Shown here piece by piece: positions 41,500 through 50,527 of a DNA stretch of 64,000 nucleotides. Made by a program: the position numbers and the translations under genes. The DNA comes from Saccharospirillum salsuginis. GTDB taxonomy: Bacteria; Pseudomonadota; Gammaproteobacteria; Pseudomonadales; Natronospirillaceae. Under the pieces are notes generated by a model. That model saw only the letters and a program-made list of their open reading frames with translations, searched no databases and was not told the DNA's origin. The DNA lies in NCBI RefSeq assembly GCF_014651855.1, contig NZ_BMXR01000015.1:53755-117754 (forward strand). Direction: 5' to 3'. Each line of letters starts with the position of its first letter. Positions within the stretch are counted from its first letter, which is position 1.

Positions 41500-43060
41500 G
41501 CGCGAGTTCGTGATCCGGCGCCAGGGCGGTGACGAAGTCCGCATCGTGCGAGACGATCATCAAGGTACCCGGATAGCCCGCCAACGCCTGCTCGAGCAGG
41601 GTTTTCGAGTCCAGGTCCAGGTGGTTGTCCGGTTCGTCCAGTAACAGGACATCCGGCGCATTGTGCCCGCCGGTAACGGCCAGCAGCGCCACTTTCAGTC
41701 GTTCTCCGCCGCTCAGGCCGGCCACCGACAGCAACGCCTTGTCGCCCCGCAGCCTTAGACTCGCCAATTGCGTGCGCAGATCGCTCTCGGCCGTCCCGGG
41801 GTGCAAACGCTTTAAGTTGGCGTAGGCAGATTCATCGGGGTTCAGCAAGCCAAGCTGTTGGTCCAGATACACCACCGACCCGCGTACCCGACAGTCCCCG
41901 CCGGCGGGGCGAGCCAAACCCGCGATCACCTTCAGCAATGTGGATTTGCCACTGCCGTTGTCGCCACTCACCCGCCAGCGCTCGCCGGAGTGAATCGTCA
42001 GGCTGATGGGTCTCGGGTCCCCGTAGGGCAGTACCAGTTCGGACAGGTGCAGTCGTATCCCGCCGCGTACCCCCTGCGTGGCCAGAACCAGGCGCTGTGA
42101 CTGTTGTTGTTCCAGCTCTGCCTTGGCGTGTGACAACGCCTGCGAGGTCGCTTCGACCCGCTGCTGGTGCCGGTGTTTCACCGTCGCCAGGCTGCCTTCG
42201 GCACGCTGCTTCCGGGCGTCCATCAGCATCTTCCCCTGTGAACCGGACCGACGCTCCCGTTCGCCCTGCTTGCGCCGCGTGGCGGCTTTCTCAAGAGCCG
42301 CCTGCCGGGCCTGTTTCTGCTTGCGCTGTGTGGCGTCGAGGTGGTCCACCCGCTGCTCCAGGGCGGCGAGCCGTGCGTCCTTGACGGACCGGTACAGATC
42401 GTAGCCGCCGCCATATTCCTCCAGTCCATCGGGTGTGAGTTCCCAAATGCGATCCATCCGCCGCAGCAGGGCCCGGTCGTGACTGGCGACCAGTGCGCCA
42501 CCGGCGTGCCGGGCCAGGTGTTCCATCAACCAGTTCCGCCCGGCGGCGTCCAGGTGATTGGTCGGTTCGTCCAGCAACAGGCAGGCATCCGGTCGCAACA
42601 ACACCCGGCACAAGGCCAGGCGCGTCTGCTCGCCACCGCTGAGGGTATCGACCGGGTCGTCGAGGGTGCGTTCTATCCCGGCCGATGTCAGCAACCGGGC
42701 CCACTCGGCGGGCCGATGCCACAGATCCGCGACCCGATCCAGATCCTCGGGCGTCCCCTGGCCGCTTTCGATGCGCGCAAAGGCGTCCCACAATTCGGCC
42801 ACGCCCAGCGCATCGGCCAGGCGGGGGCCGCCCAAGCGCTCGATCTGCCCCAGATGGACGACCGGCACCCGCCACTGAATCGCCCCGTCGGATGGGGTCA
42901 GTTGACCCGTCAGCAGGTGCAACAAAACCGACTTGCCCCGGCCGTTCGGGGCGACCAGACCGGTCAATCCCGGCATCAGGCTGTGATTGAGATTGGAAAA
43001 CAAAGGGACGTCGTCAAACCGGACACCCAGCCCGGTGAACTGACACAGTGCTTCAGACAT
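41471..43060 (-). CDS. ABC-F family ATP-binding protein
   Basis: 529 residues, with two ABC domains and no membrane segments. Domain 1: Walker A GLVAPNGRGKS, signature TLSGGEQTRLALCRV, Walker B LLLDEPTNHLD. Domain 2: VSGDNGSGKST, LSGGERLKVALL, LLLDEPDNHLD (Asp where Thr is usual). A charged linker of about 80 residues (QRKQKQARQAALEKAATRRK) joins them. ABC-F proteins act on the ribosome, easing translation or protecting from antibiotics. This one resembles the shorter, Uup/YheS-unlike group of housekeeping ABC-F proteins; the exact role is unknown. Confidence 0.9.
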   Translation of the reverse strand: MSEALCQFTGLGVRFDDVPLFSNLNHSLMPGLTGLVAPNGRGKSVLLHLLTGQLTPSDGAIQWRVPVVHLGQIERLGGPRLADALGVAELWDAFARIESGQGTPEDLDRVADLWHRPAEWARLLTSAGIERTLDDPVDTLSGGEQTRLALCRVLLRPDACLLLDEPTNHLDAAGRNWLMEHLARHAGGALVASHDRALLRRMDRIWELTPDGLEEYGGGYDLYRSVKDARLAALEQRVDHLDATQRKQKQARQAALEKAATRRKQGERERRSGSQGKMLMDARKQRAEGSLATVKHRHQQRVEATSQALSHAKAELEQQQSQRLVLATQGVRGGIRLHLSELVLPYGDPRPISLTIHSGERWRVSGDNGSGKSTLLKVIAGLARPAGGDCRVRGSVVYLDQQLGLLNPDESAYANLKRLHPGTAESDLRTQLASLRLRGDKALLSVAGLSGGERLKVALLAVTGGHNAPDVLLLDEPDNHLDLDSKTLLEQALAGYPGTLMIVSHDADFVTALAPDHELALTRTAECSR

Positions 43061-43500
43061 ACAGGCTCACTCCTATTCACGAGGAACAGGCAGCGACGCG
43101 ACGAGAACCGCATTGGAGATATGGAACGAACAGAAAGGCAAAGCCCGCAACGCCACCTGCACCATCAAACCGCCAGCCAAACCGGCTGGATTCAAGACTT
43201 CGGTTGATGCAAGGCTTACTTCATTGGCGTTGGAACTCCGGTAATGGAAAGACGCGCACAGTGTAATCGCACGACTGTTGAACCACAACTGGGCCAGAAA
43301 ACCGCATTGACGGTCATCGACGCCCACAATGTGATCCGTCTCTCATTTCTGTGGCATGACGGCGGTGATATCTAACGGTAGTATGAATCGTTTCGATACC
43401 GGATAACCCGAACCGATGGCAAAACACCCTGGATCAGGCCGGTTCACAAACTTCCGCGTAACCCGCCCCCAATAAAACCACAATAAAAAGGAGCACTACT
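43061..43500. other. Intergenic region, 440 bp, no gene recognised
   Basis: This lies between the divergent ABC-F and hypothetical secreted protein genes. Short open frames exist on both strands but lack motifs and ribosome-binding sites. The last 30 bases (AATAAAAAGGAGCACTACT) hold the ribosome-binding site of the following gene. Confidence 0.4.
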
Positions 43501-44310
43501 ATGAAAAACAGGATGATCAAACCGGTCACGTTTATTGTCTTATGGCTTGCGGCATTGTGTGTTCAAGCGGCCGGCCTTGAGGCTTTGCAGGGCGACTGGG
43601 AAATCGCACCCGAGGCCTCGCTGATCGCCATAGCCGAGCGAGAAGGTCTGAGCGAGGCGGAATTAAACGACAATCGCGCCAGACTGCTGAGCCGATTTGA
43701 ATCCCAAAAACCGACGCTTTCAATTGATGACCAGCGCATCGGGCTGGTGATTGGAAACAAATCGATCATTATGGATTATCACGTCACCCAGGCTACGGAT
43801 TATTCGATCGACCTGGAACTCACGCTGGATGGCCAGAAACTGCCGGGGCGCATCGATCTTTTTGGCCCTCAATGGATTCGTCTGGCGACCGGTGGCGACA
43901 ACGACTGGTATGTCTGGCGCAGAGCGAGCGGTGGTGAATCCGCACTGGACGATCGGTTCGTGCAACCACCTTCCGGAGACGACTCGGACGAGTCGTTGGA
44001 AGGCACATTCAAACGTTTGGCACGCCTGGCTGAACGGGGAAATTTCGCCGCCATCGAAGTCCTCCACAGCGACACTAGCCGAAGCCGAAACGACACGGAG
44101 AAAATAGCCAACCGATGGAATCAGCTCAGTTCCGGGTTGAGCGCCGATGACCTCCAGGTTAGGGACGTCTCTGTAATGGCCCAGCATCCCGGCGTCTGGT
44201 TCGTGGAAGGTCGTTACCGGCGGGGCAAACAAAGCGGGCCAATCTTCTCCGTATATTTCAAGGAAATCGACGGCGACTGGCACGTGGTTTCAATGCCGGA
44301 CCTCGAATAA
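43501..44310 (+). CDS. Hypothetical exported protein
   Basis: 269 residues with a signal peptide (TFIVLWLAALCVQAAG) and a strong AAGGAG. The mature N-terminal part begins LEALQGDWEIAPEASLIA and reads like a lipocalin/copper-resistance-type beta domain; the C-terminal part (TFKRLARLAERGNFAAIEVL, then VWFVEGRYRRGKQSGPIFSVYF) ends in a beta-hairpin. No family is recognised. It stands alone, with its own promoter region in the preceding 440 bp. Confidence 0.7.
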   Translation: MKNRMIKPVTFIVLWLAALCVQAAGLEALQGDWEIAPEASLIAIAEREGLSEAELNDNRARLLSRFESQKPTLSIDDQRIGLVIGNKSIIMDYHVTQATDYSIDLELTLDGQKLPGRIDLFGPQWIRLATGGDNDWYVWRRASGGESALDDRFVQPPSGDDSDESLEGTFKRLARLAERGNFAAIEVLHSDTSRSRNDTEKIANRWNQLSSGLSADDLQVRDVSVMAQHPGVWFVEGRYRRGKQSGPIFSVYFKEIDGDWHVVSMPDLE

Positions 44311-44440
44311 GATCGGGAAAACTGTGACCCACTCTTCATCCGCGCCGGTATGATCCATTTGCATCACATACACCCCGGAATCCGGCCCGATACACTCCTG
44401 CGCAAACCACTGACACAGTCTCTTGCGCAGGAGAACCCAA

Positions 44441-46087
44441 ATGAAGATGACATCCCCCGGTGCGGCCACACTGGCCATCACCGGTCTTTTGCTCGCTGGT
44501 TGTTCCGGAAGCGGTGATTCGGACGACACGGGCGACCAGAATCAGCAGGACAACGACACCCAACCCATCGGCAGCGTCACCCCGGCCGAAGGCGCGACCG
44601 GGGTCGATCGCGGAGCGTCGGTTGAAATCACGTTCACCGACGATGTCTACGCTCAATCCGTCGGTCCGGTCAGTCTGACGCTGGCCAGCGACACACTGGT
44701 CGCCGGTCAGGTCGACTTCGACGCCGGCAACAACCGCCTGAGTTTCCAGCCCGATCAATCGCTCGGCAAACTGGTCGACTACACCGCCACGGTCAGCACA
44801 ACGGTGACCGATCTGGACGGTGAGCCGCTGCTCGATGCCGCACACACCTGGTCGTTCACTACCGAGGATGGCGCCTGGCAAGCGGTGAAAACCATTGATG
44901 ATCCCAATGAAGGTGCTTCCAGTTCGGCGTCGGTCGCCGTGAACGCCTCCGGCGAAGCCATCGCCGCCTGGCATCAGGATACCGCCACGGACTACTCCAT
45001 CTACACAGCCCGTTTCGATCCCGAGCTGGGTGAATGGCAGGATGCCATACTGGCGGAAACCGACAGCGGCAATGCCGAATCGACCAGTGTCGCCATCAAC
45101 GACGACGGCGACATCGTCGTCGCCTGGCGTCAATGGGGCACCAGCAATTATGACATTCGGGCCAACTATTACGACTCGGCGACAGGCACCTGGAGCGGGG
45201 ATGAGATCCTCGACGGTGGTTCGATGCAAGTGAGCGGCGCACAAGTCGCCATCGATGCCGATGGCAAAGCCGTGGTCGTCTGGAAACAAGGTGGACTGCT
45301 GTACAACGTCTATGAGCCGGGTACCGGTTGGGGCAGTGTTGATGCAGTGGTTGACGGGGCGTCGATACAGACACCGGCCCTGACGGTCGATGCCGATGGT
45401 CGCTTCAGCGCCGTCTGGACACAATTCAACTACAGCGACTCTCGATACGACCTTTATGCAAGCCGCTGGGTCGACGATAGCGGTTGGCAGAGCCCGATAC
45501 CGGTTGAAGAATTGGACGACGGTGATGCCACCAAGCCCAGCCTGACGGTCGATGCGTCGGGCAACCTGTTGGCAGTCTGGCAACAGAACGACGGGACGGT
45601 GGACAACATCCGAGCCAGTCGTTTCGATGTGGAAGCCGGCAGTTGGGGCTCGCCGATCCTGCTGGAACAGGAAGACCAGCACAACGCTCAGGAGCCGCAT
45701 GTCCACATCAACGAAGCGGGCCGGGCCATCGCGGTCTGGGAACAATTCGACGGCAGCCGCACAGCGATTCAATCGGCCCGGTTCGAAACCGGAACGGGCT
45801 GGCAAACCCCGATCGAGGTGGATCCGGACGGCAGCGATTCGGCGTCCGATCCGATCATCGCTCTGGATGCCGATGGCAACGCCTGGGCGGCTTGGGTTCA
45901 ATCCATCAGCGGCGGCGATGCCCTGATGGCGAGTCGAATGGCGGCCGGCGCCGATTGGGAAACGCCCGTGGAAATCGACAATCAAACCTGGGGTGTCTCT
46001 TTTCCGACAATTGGCGTCTCCTCCGGCCAGGGAGACGCTGTTCTGGTGTGGCGCCAGAGCGATACCAAAGCGCGTTGGTTCCGGTAA
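44441..46087 (+). CDS. Lipoprotein with bacterial Ig-like (Big_5) domain and beta-propeller-like repeats
   Basis: 548 residues from the ATG at 44441 (CAGGAG upstream). Signal peptide with lipobox ITGLLLAGCSGS, then an acidic linker. Residues about 45-145 form an SbsA-type Ig-like domain (PAEGATGVDRGASVEITFTDDV ... HTWSFTTED). The rest is built from about eight repeats of roughly 45 residues, such as VAINDDGDIVVAWRQWGTSNYDIRA with recurrent W and AVW motifs, suggesting a beta-propeller. Likely a cell-surface protein; ligand unknown. Confidence 0.83.
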   Translation: MKMTSPGAATLAITGLLLAGCSGSGDSDDTGDQNQQDNDTQPIGSVTPAEGATGVDRGASVEITFTDDVYAQSVGPVSLTLASDTLVAGQVDFDAGNNRLSFQPDQSLGKLVDYTATVSTTVTDLDGEPLLDAAHTWSFTTEDGAWQAVKTIDDPNEGASSSASVAVNASGEAIAAWHQDTATDYSIYTARFDPELGEWQDAILAETDSGNAESTSVAINDDGDIVVAWRQWGTSNYDIRANYYDSATGTWSGDEILDGGSMQVSGAQVAIDADGKAVVVWKQGGLLYNVYEPGTGWGSVDAVVDGASIQTPALTVDADGRFSAVWTQFNYSDSRYDLYASRWVDDSGWQSPIPVEELDDGDATKPSLTVDASGNLLAVWQQNDGTVDNIRASRFDVEAGSWGSPILLEQEDQHNAQEPHVHINEAGRAIAVWEQFDGSRTAIQSARFETGTGWQTPIEVDPDGSDSASDPIIALDADGNAWAAWVQSISGGDALMASRMAAGADWETPVEIDNQTWGVSFPTIGVSSGQGDAVLVWRQSDTKARWFR

Positions 46088-46118
46088 CGTCCGCTCCAAT
46101 AACGACCGGATACACCGC

Positions 46119-47180
46119 TCAATCCACCCATTCCAGCGGTGTCACGCCCGGCAACTGCCAGACGAATTCGTCACCCATCAGTTGCGACGGTGTGACACTG
46201 CCCAGCGAAGTCGTTTTACCGGCGAGAACCGCCTCGATGATGGCCAGCGGCGCCTCGATGGTGACCTCGTAGCCGTTGGGCGTTTTAAAGCGGGCGGTGC
46301 GTTGCTGGCCGGCTTCGTCGCTCACCCGGCCCCACAGTGAGGTCGGGTTGTCAGCCCGCTCCTCTTTCGAGGGCCCCGATACCTTCTGTTCAATACGGCG
46401 CTTCATCCAGTTCTGCACGAAGGGCCGCGCCATCACCCACCGCATCCGCTGCATACGCCGAACCCGCTTGAAGGTTTTGCGCGAGGCCGGAATGCACACC
46501 TCGATGGTGCCGATCCCGGTCGTGTAATAGGCGGTGCTGACATCGCCCCAAGCGATGGTCATGGTCGAGCGTTCGCCCTCGCCGAAATCGACGGTTCCCG
46601 GCCGGGCATAGGTGTCCTGAATCCGGCCGGCCTCGCGCACCTTGCACAACTCCGCCGCGCCTTCGACCGTGGTCTTGGCCGTACCGGGGCTGAGTTTGCT
46701 GCGCGACTGAAACGCCAGCGTCAATCGCGTCGCGTCCGGCAGTGCTTTTTTCAACTGAGCCGCCAGACAATCGGTGGGCACCACATCGAACCCCACACCC
46801 GGACACACCAGAATGCCCGCCTGGCGGGCACGGGTGCTGGTCGCCGGGTCGTGCGCGAGTTCAAAGACCTCGATCTCGCCGGTAATGTCGAAGTAGTGGG
46901 TTTTCGAATCCAGACAGGCGTTCAACATGGGCCGCGCCGTTTGCGAAAACGGACCGGCGCAGTTGAGCACGGCGGTCATGTCTTCCAGGTCGCGTCGCGC
47001 GGCTTTGCCGTCGGCCAGGTCGAAGACTCGGAACCCCAGGCCCAACTCATTGGCCAGGGGGCGCAACTTGCCTTCGTTGCGCCCCGCGAGAATCGGGGAC
47101 ATGCCCCGAGCGGCGGCCTCGCGAGCGATCAATTCGCCGCTGTACCCGTAGGCGCCGTAAATCATCCAGGATGGTTGCAT
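46119..47180 (-). CDS. Saccharopine dehydrogenase-like NAD(P)-binding protein
   Basis: 353 residues. WMIYGAYGYSGELIAREAAARG is the Rossmann dinucleotide site, TAVLNCAGPFSQTARPMLNAC and HYFDITGEIEVFE follow the saccharopine dehydrogenase/trans-acting enoyl reductase family, and the C-terminal part is the usual mixed domain. It is too short and unlike true lysine-pathway enzymes; related proteins reduce polyketide or lipid intermediates, so the substrate is uncertain. GGGAG precedes the ATG. No operon partner. Confidence 0.83.
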   Translation of the reverse strand: MQPSWMIYGAYGYSGELIAREAAARGMSPILAGRNEGKLRPLANELGLGFRVFDLADGKAARRDLEDMTAVLNCAGPFSQTARPMLNACLDSKTHYFDITGEIEVFELAHDPATSTRARQAGILVCPGVGFDVVPTDCLAAQLKKALPDATRLTLAFQSRSKLSPGTAKTTVEGAAELCKVREAGRIQDTYARPGTVDFGEGERSTMTIAWGDVSTAYYTTGIGTIEVCIPASRKTFKRVRRMQRMRWVMARPFVQNWMKRRIEQKVSGPSKEERADNPTSLWGRVSDEAGQQRTARFKTPNGYEVTIEAPLAIIEAVLAGKTTSLGSVTPSQLMGDEFVWQLPGVTPLEWVD

Positions 47181-47348
47181 GCACTTTCACTCCCTAACCA
47201 TAAACCGATACACATTCAAACGTTGAAGCATGACAGAGCGGTGGAGATCGACCCAGGAGACAGGTCACAGTTCCACCGAACCCGGGGTCACTTATTTTTT
47301 GAGGCGATACACCAGGTCGACCGGGTAAAGCCTGGCAAGCCCGGCCGG

Positions 47349-48266
47349 TCAGCCTTCGGCCGTGTCGAAGCGCACCGAGTCGACCACTTCCTCACGCAGC
47401 CAACGGTTGCCCGGGTCCGTCGTCCGACTGCGATGCCAGTACAGAAAAACATCCAGCACCAATCCGGGCAAGGGAAAATTCGCCTGGGCGAAGTGGTGCA
47501 GATGCCGGGTCTGTTGCAGGAAGAGTTTCGGCATGGTCAGCAAGTAGTCGGTCTGGGTGACGACCTGACAGGCGGTCCACAGACTCTGGCACCGAACGGC
47601 GATGTCGCGTCGATGCCCATCGCGCAGCAAACGGGCATCCTCCAACCCCGGCCCTTCGGTTCGACGGGTCACCAGCAGGTGACGGGCCCGCAGATACCGT
47701 TCGAGCGTCAGCCCCTCTCGCATCGCCGGATGATCCTCGCGACCGATCACGATATAGCCGCACTCCAACAAATGTTGCTGCTCGATCCGGTCGTTCAGGT
47801 GGACCCCGGTATCGATGGCCAGATCGATCGCACCCGAGGTCAGGTCGCCGATCAGGGCATTGCGCGGCGTTCCCTGGCCGGCGAGTCGCAAATGGGGCGC
47901 GTCCTGTGCCAGCCGGGACAGCAACGGCGGCAGAATGATGTTTTCAAAGGCGTTGTTCAGGCCAAGCACGAACCGCTGTTCGCTGGTGGCCGGGTCGAAG
48001 CGGTCGAGCGCGGCCAGAGTGGTGTCCAACTGCGCCAGTGCCGGCCCGGCGGCGCTCAACAACCGCTCAGCCTTGGCGGTCGGCACCATAGTGCGCCCGC
48101 GCCGCTCGAATAAGGGGTCGTTGAACGCGTCCCGCATCCGCTTAAGGGCGTGGCTGATGGCCGGTTGGGAGACGTGCAGTATCTCGGCCGCCTGAGTGGT
48201 GGAGCGGCATTCGTGCAGGACTTTCATGACCACAAGCAGGTTCAGATCGACCCGATTAATATTCAT
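47349..48266 (-). CDS. LysR family transcriptional regulator
   Basis: 305 residues. The N-terminal winged helix (VDLNLLVVMKVLHECRSTTQAAEILHVSQPAISHALKRMRDAF) and the two-lobed effector domain are standard. It diverges from the acyl-CoA dehydrogenase gene at 48359, separated by 92 bp that are AT-rich and contain three spaced TTCATT boxes (near 48263, 48294 and 48334). By LysR convention it probably controls that divergent catabolic cluster in response to an intermediate. Confidence 0.92.
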   Translation of the reverse strand: MNINRVDLNLLVVMKVLHECRSTTQAAEILHVSQPAISHALKRMRDAFNDPLFERRGRTMVPTAKAERLLSAAGPALAQLDTTLAALDRFDPATSEQRFVLGLNNAFENIILPPLLSRLAQDAPHLRLAGQGTPRNALIGDLTSGAIDLAIDTGVHLNDRIEQQHLLECGYIVIGREDHPAMREGLTLERYLRARHLLVTRRTEGPGLEDARLLRDGHRRDIAVRCQSLWTACQVVTQTDYLLTMPKLFLQQTRHLHHFAQANFPLPGLVLDVFLYWHRSRTTDPGNRWLREEVVDSVRFDTAEG

Positions 48267-48358
48267 TTCACTAATAATTAATCATCAAAACAATTCATTC
48301 TTTTTATACGCCGGGGTTCGCTAGACTGCAAGGCAGTTCATTCTCGAGGAGACACCCC

Positions 48359-49570
48359 ATGGTGTTCGACCTTTCCGAGCGGGCCCAGGCCACGCTGGAC
48401 CGGGTGCGGCAGATTGTCGACCAGGAGATCATCCCGCTGGAGGCCCCCTTTAACCGGGCGATGAAAAACCCTGATCGGGGCTGGCAGTTAATGCCCGAGA
48501 TCGAAGCCTTGAAACAACGTTGCCGCGACGAGGGGCTGTGGAACCTGTTTCTGCCGGTCGAACCTTACGGCGCCGGCTTCACCAACACCGAGTACGCCCA
48601 CATGGCCGAGGCCATGGGCCGCAGTCACCTCGCCCCGGAAGTGTTCAACTGCAACGCGCCGGACACCGGCAATATGGAAGTCCTGGTGCACTACGGCAGC
48701 GAGGCACAGCAGAAACGCTGGCTTAAGCCACTGCTGAACGGCGAGATCCGCTCCGCTTTCTGCATGACCGAACCCGATGTGGCCTCGTCCGATGCAACCA
48801 ACATGCAGGCGACCGCTACCCTCGATGGTGACGAGGTGGTGCTGAACGGCCGCAAGTGGTGGAGCACCGGCATCGGGCACCCGAACTGCGAACTGCTGAT
48901 CTTCATGGGGCTGACCGACCCCGATGCGCCACGCCACCAACAGCACTCGATGGTGCTGGTTCCGAAAAACCACCCGGGTGTGACCGTCGAACGACTGCTT
49001 CCGGTCTTCGGCAGCCTGCACGAGCCCTATGGCCATGGCGAAGTGAGTTTCACCGACGTCCGCCTGCCGCGCGACGCCATCGTCGCGGGCCCGGGACGCG
49101 GGTTTGAGATCGCCCAGGGTCGTCTCGGGCCGGGCCGCATTCACCACGCCATGCGCGCCATCGGCGCCGCCGAACGCACACTGCAATTGATGATCGAACG
49201 CGGTCTCAGCCGCACCGCCTTCGGCAAGCCGCTGATCAAGCTCGGGGGTAACCTGGAACGCGTGGCGGACCATCGCATGGCCATCAACCAGGCCCGGCTG
49301 CTGTGTCTGCACACGGCCACCCTGATCGACCGTTATGGCATCCGCAAAGCCTACTCCGAAGTCAGCCAGATCAAGATCGTCGCCGCCAATGTACTGCAAC
49401 GGGTCGCCGACGACGCCATTCAACTGTTCGGCGGCGCGGGCGTGAGCGACGACCTGCCATTGGCCGACCTCTGGGCCAACGGCCGCGTACTGCGCCTGGC
49501 CGACGGGCCGGATGAAGTGCATCGCGCTACCATCGCCAAACAGGAACTCAAACGCTACGAGAAACGCTGA
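48359..49570 (+). CDS. Acyl-CoA dehydrogenase (ACAD10/11-like)
   Basis: 403 residues. ACAD motifs FCMTEPDVASSDATNMQ, WWSTGIGHPNCELLIFMG, LGPGRIHHAMRAIGAAE and FGGAGVSDDLPLADLWANGRVLRLADGPDEVH. The VASSDATN and HHAMR forms are those of the ACAD10/11 group, whose members work with a kinase-like partner on 4-hydroxyacyl-CoA. A phosphotransferase gene (50528-51583) lies two genes on. It begins a cluster with the SDR gene 3 nt downstream, and a LysR gene diverges from it. Confidence 0.9.
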   Translation: MVFDLSERAQATLDRVRQIVDQEIIPLEAPFNRAMKNPDRGWQLMPEIEALKQRCRDEGLWNLFLPVEPYGAGFTNTEYAHMAEAMGRSHLAPEVFNCNAPDTGNMEVLVHYGSEAQQKRWLKPLLNGEIRSAFCMTEPDVASSDATNMQATATLDGDEVVLNGRKWWSTGIGHPNCELLIFMGLTDPDAPRHQQHSMVLVPKNHPGVTVERLLPVFGSLHEPYGHGEVSFTDVRLPRDAIVAGPGRGFEIAQGRLGPGRIHHAMRAIGAAERTLQLMIERGLSRTAFGKPLIKLGGNLERVADHRMAINQARLLCLHTATLIDRYGIRKAYSEVSQIKIVAANVLQRVADDAIQLFGGAGVSDDLPLADLWANGRVLRLADGPDEVHRATIAKQELKRYEKR

Positions 49571-49573
49571 ACC

Positions 49574-50377
49574 ATGACCGAATCCAGAACACAGGAACAC
49601 GTTTTGATCACCGGCGGTGCCAACGGCCTGGGCTTCGCACTGGCCCGCGCGCACGTCGAGCGGGGCGACCGGGTCTGCATCCTCGACCGGGATGAGACAC
49701 AGGGCCTGAAAGCGGCGGAACAACTGAGCCAGGGACACAACGATGTATTATTCTTCCGCTGCGACCTGACCGATGCCGCCGACTGCGAACGGGTGATGGC
49801 GCAACTGAGCGAAACCTGGCCCGGCCTCGACCGCCTCTACAACAACGCCGGCATCGCCGGCAGTGTGGGCAAGCTGGAACACCTGACCGAAGCTGCCTGG
49901 CAGGCCGCGTTCGCGATCAACGTCTTCGCCGTCGCCCGCATGAGTCGACTGGCCATCCCGATGCTGAAAACCGCCCAGCGCGGACGCATCGTCAACGTCG
50001 CCTCCATGGCCGGCTTACTCTCCGCCAGCCACATGGCCGCCTACAGCGCCAGCAAAGCCGCCGTGATTTCCCTGTCGGAAACGCTGCAAAAAGAACTGCA
50101 CAAAGACGGCATCAAAGTCACCGTCGCCTGCCCCGCGTTTTTTAAAACCCAACTGGCCAACAGCATCCCGCCACAGGAAACCAAGGCCCGAGCCAGCGTG
50201 GAAAAACTGATGGCCAACGGCAAACTCAGCGCGGACGATGTGGCACAGCAAATCATCGAAGCCTCCGACACTGGACAGTTCTTCTGCCTGCCACATCGCA
50301 GAGAACGTTGGCTATGGTATTTAAAACGAATGTCCAACCGAGCCCTGCACAAAGTCATGCTGGCACACCAACCGTAG
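49574..50377 (+). CDS. SDR family NAD(P)-dependent oxidoreductase
   Basis: 267 residues. VLITGGANGLGFALA is the cofactor-binding TGxxxGxG, LYNNAGIAG the NNAG motif and YSASK the catalytic Tyr/Lys. It follows the acyl-CoA dehydrogenase gene by 3 nt, so it is in the same operon, and likely oxidises or reduces a hydroxyacyl intermediate. The TAG stop (50375-50377) is the head of a REP element, so its last residues (AHQP) may have been set by the insertion. Confidence 0.9.
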   Translation: MTESRTQEHVLITGGANGLGFALARAHVERGDRVCILDRDETQGLKAAEQLSQGHNDVLFFRCDLTDAADCERVMAQLSETWPGLDRLYNNAGIAGSVGKLEHLTEAAWQAAFAINVFAVARMSRLAIPMLKTAQRGRIVNVASMAGLLSASHMAAYSASKAAVISLSETLQKELHKDGIKVTVACPAFFKTQLANSIPPQETKARASVEKLMANGKLSADDVAQQIIEASDTGQFFCLPHRRERWLWYLKRMSNRALHKVMLAHQP

Positions 50378-50504
50378 GGCAGAAGAGCCCGAAGGGCGTT
50401 ATCTGCCGAGGGGAGAATAACGAGCCACTGGCCAACCCGCTGCCACGGCAAGAACGGCAGATAACGCCCTTCGGGCTCCAAAGTGTCGGACCATTCTGCC
50501 CTAC
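50374..50504. repeat. REPIN-like inverted pair, family 2, overlapping the SDR stop codon
   Basis: The left unit is GTAGGGCAGAAGAGCCCGAAGG and on to ATCTGCCG (50374-50408). The right unit begins CGGCAGATAACGCCC at 50455 and ends TTCTGCCCTAC at 50504. Compared with the other two copies, the right unit carries about 16 extra bases (CAAAGTGTCGGACCAT) inside the stem. The left GTAG provides the TAG of the SDR gene. Confidence 0.82.
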
Positions 50505-50527
50505 ACGTTACAGGGGACACAAAAACA

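Noticed and set aside
43073..43327. 84-codon minus-strand frame between ABC-F and the exported protein gene
   Set aside because: No motif, no ribosome-binding site and composition unlike real genes here.
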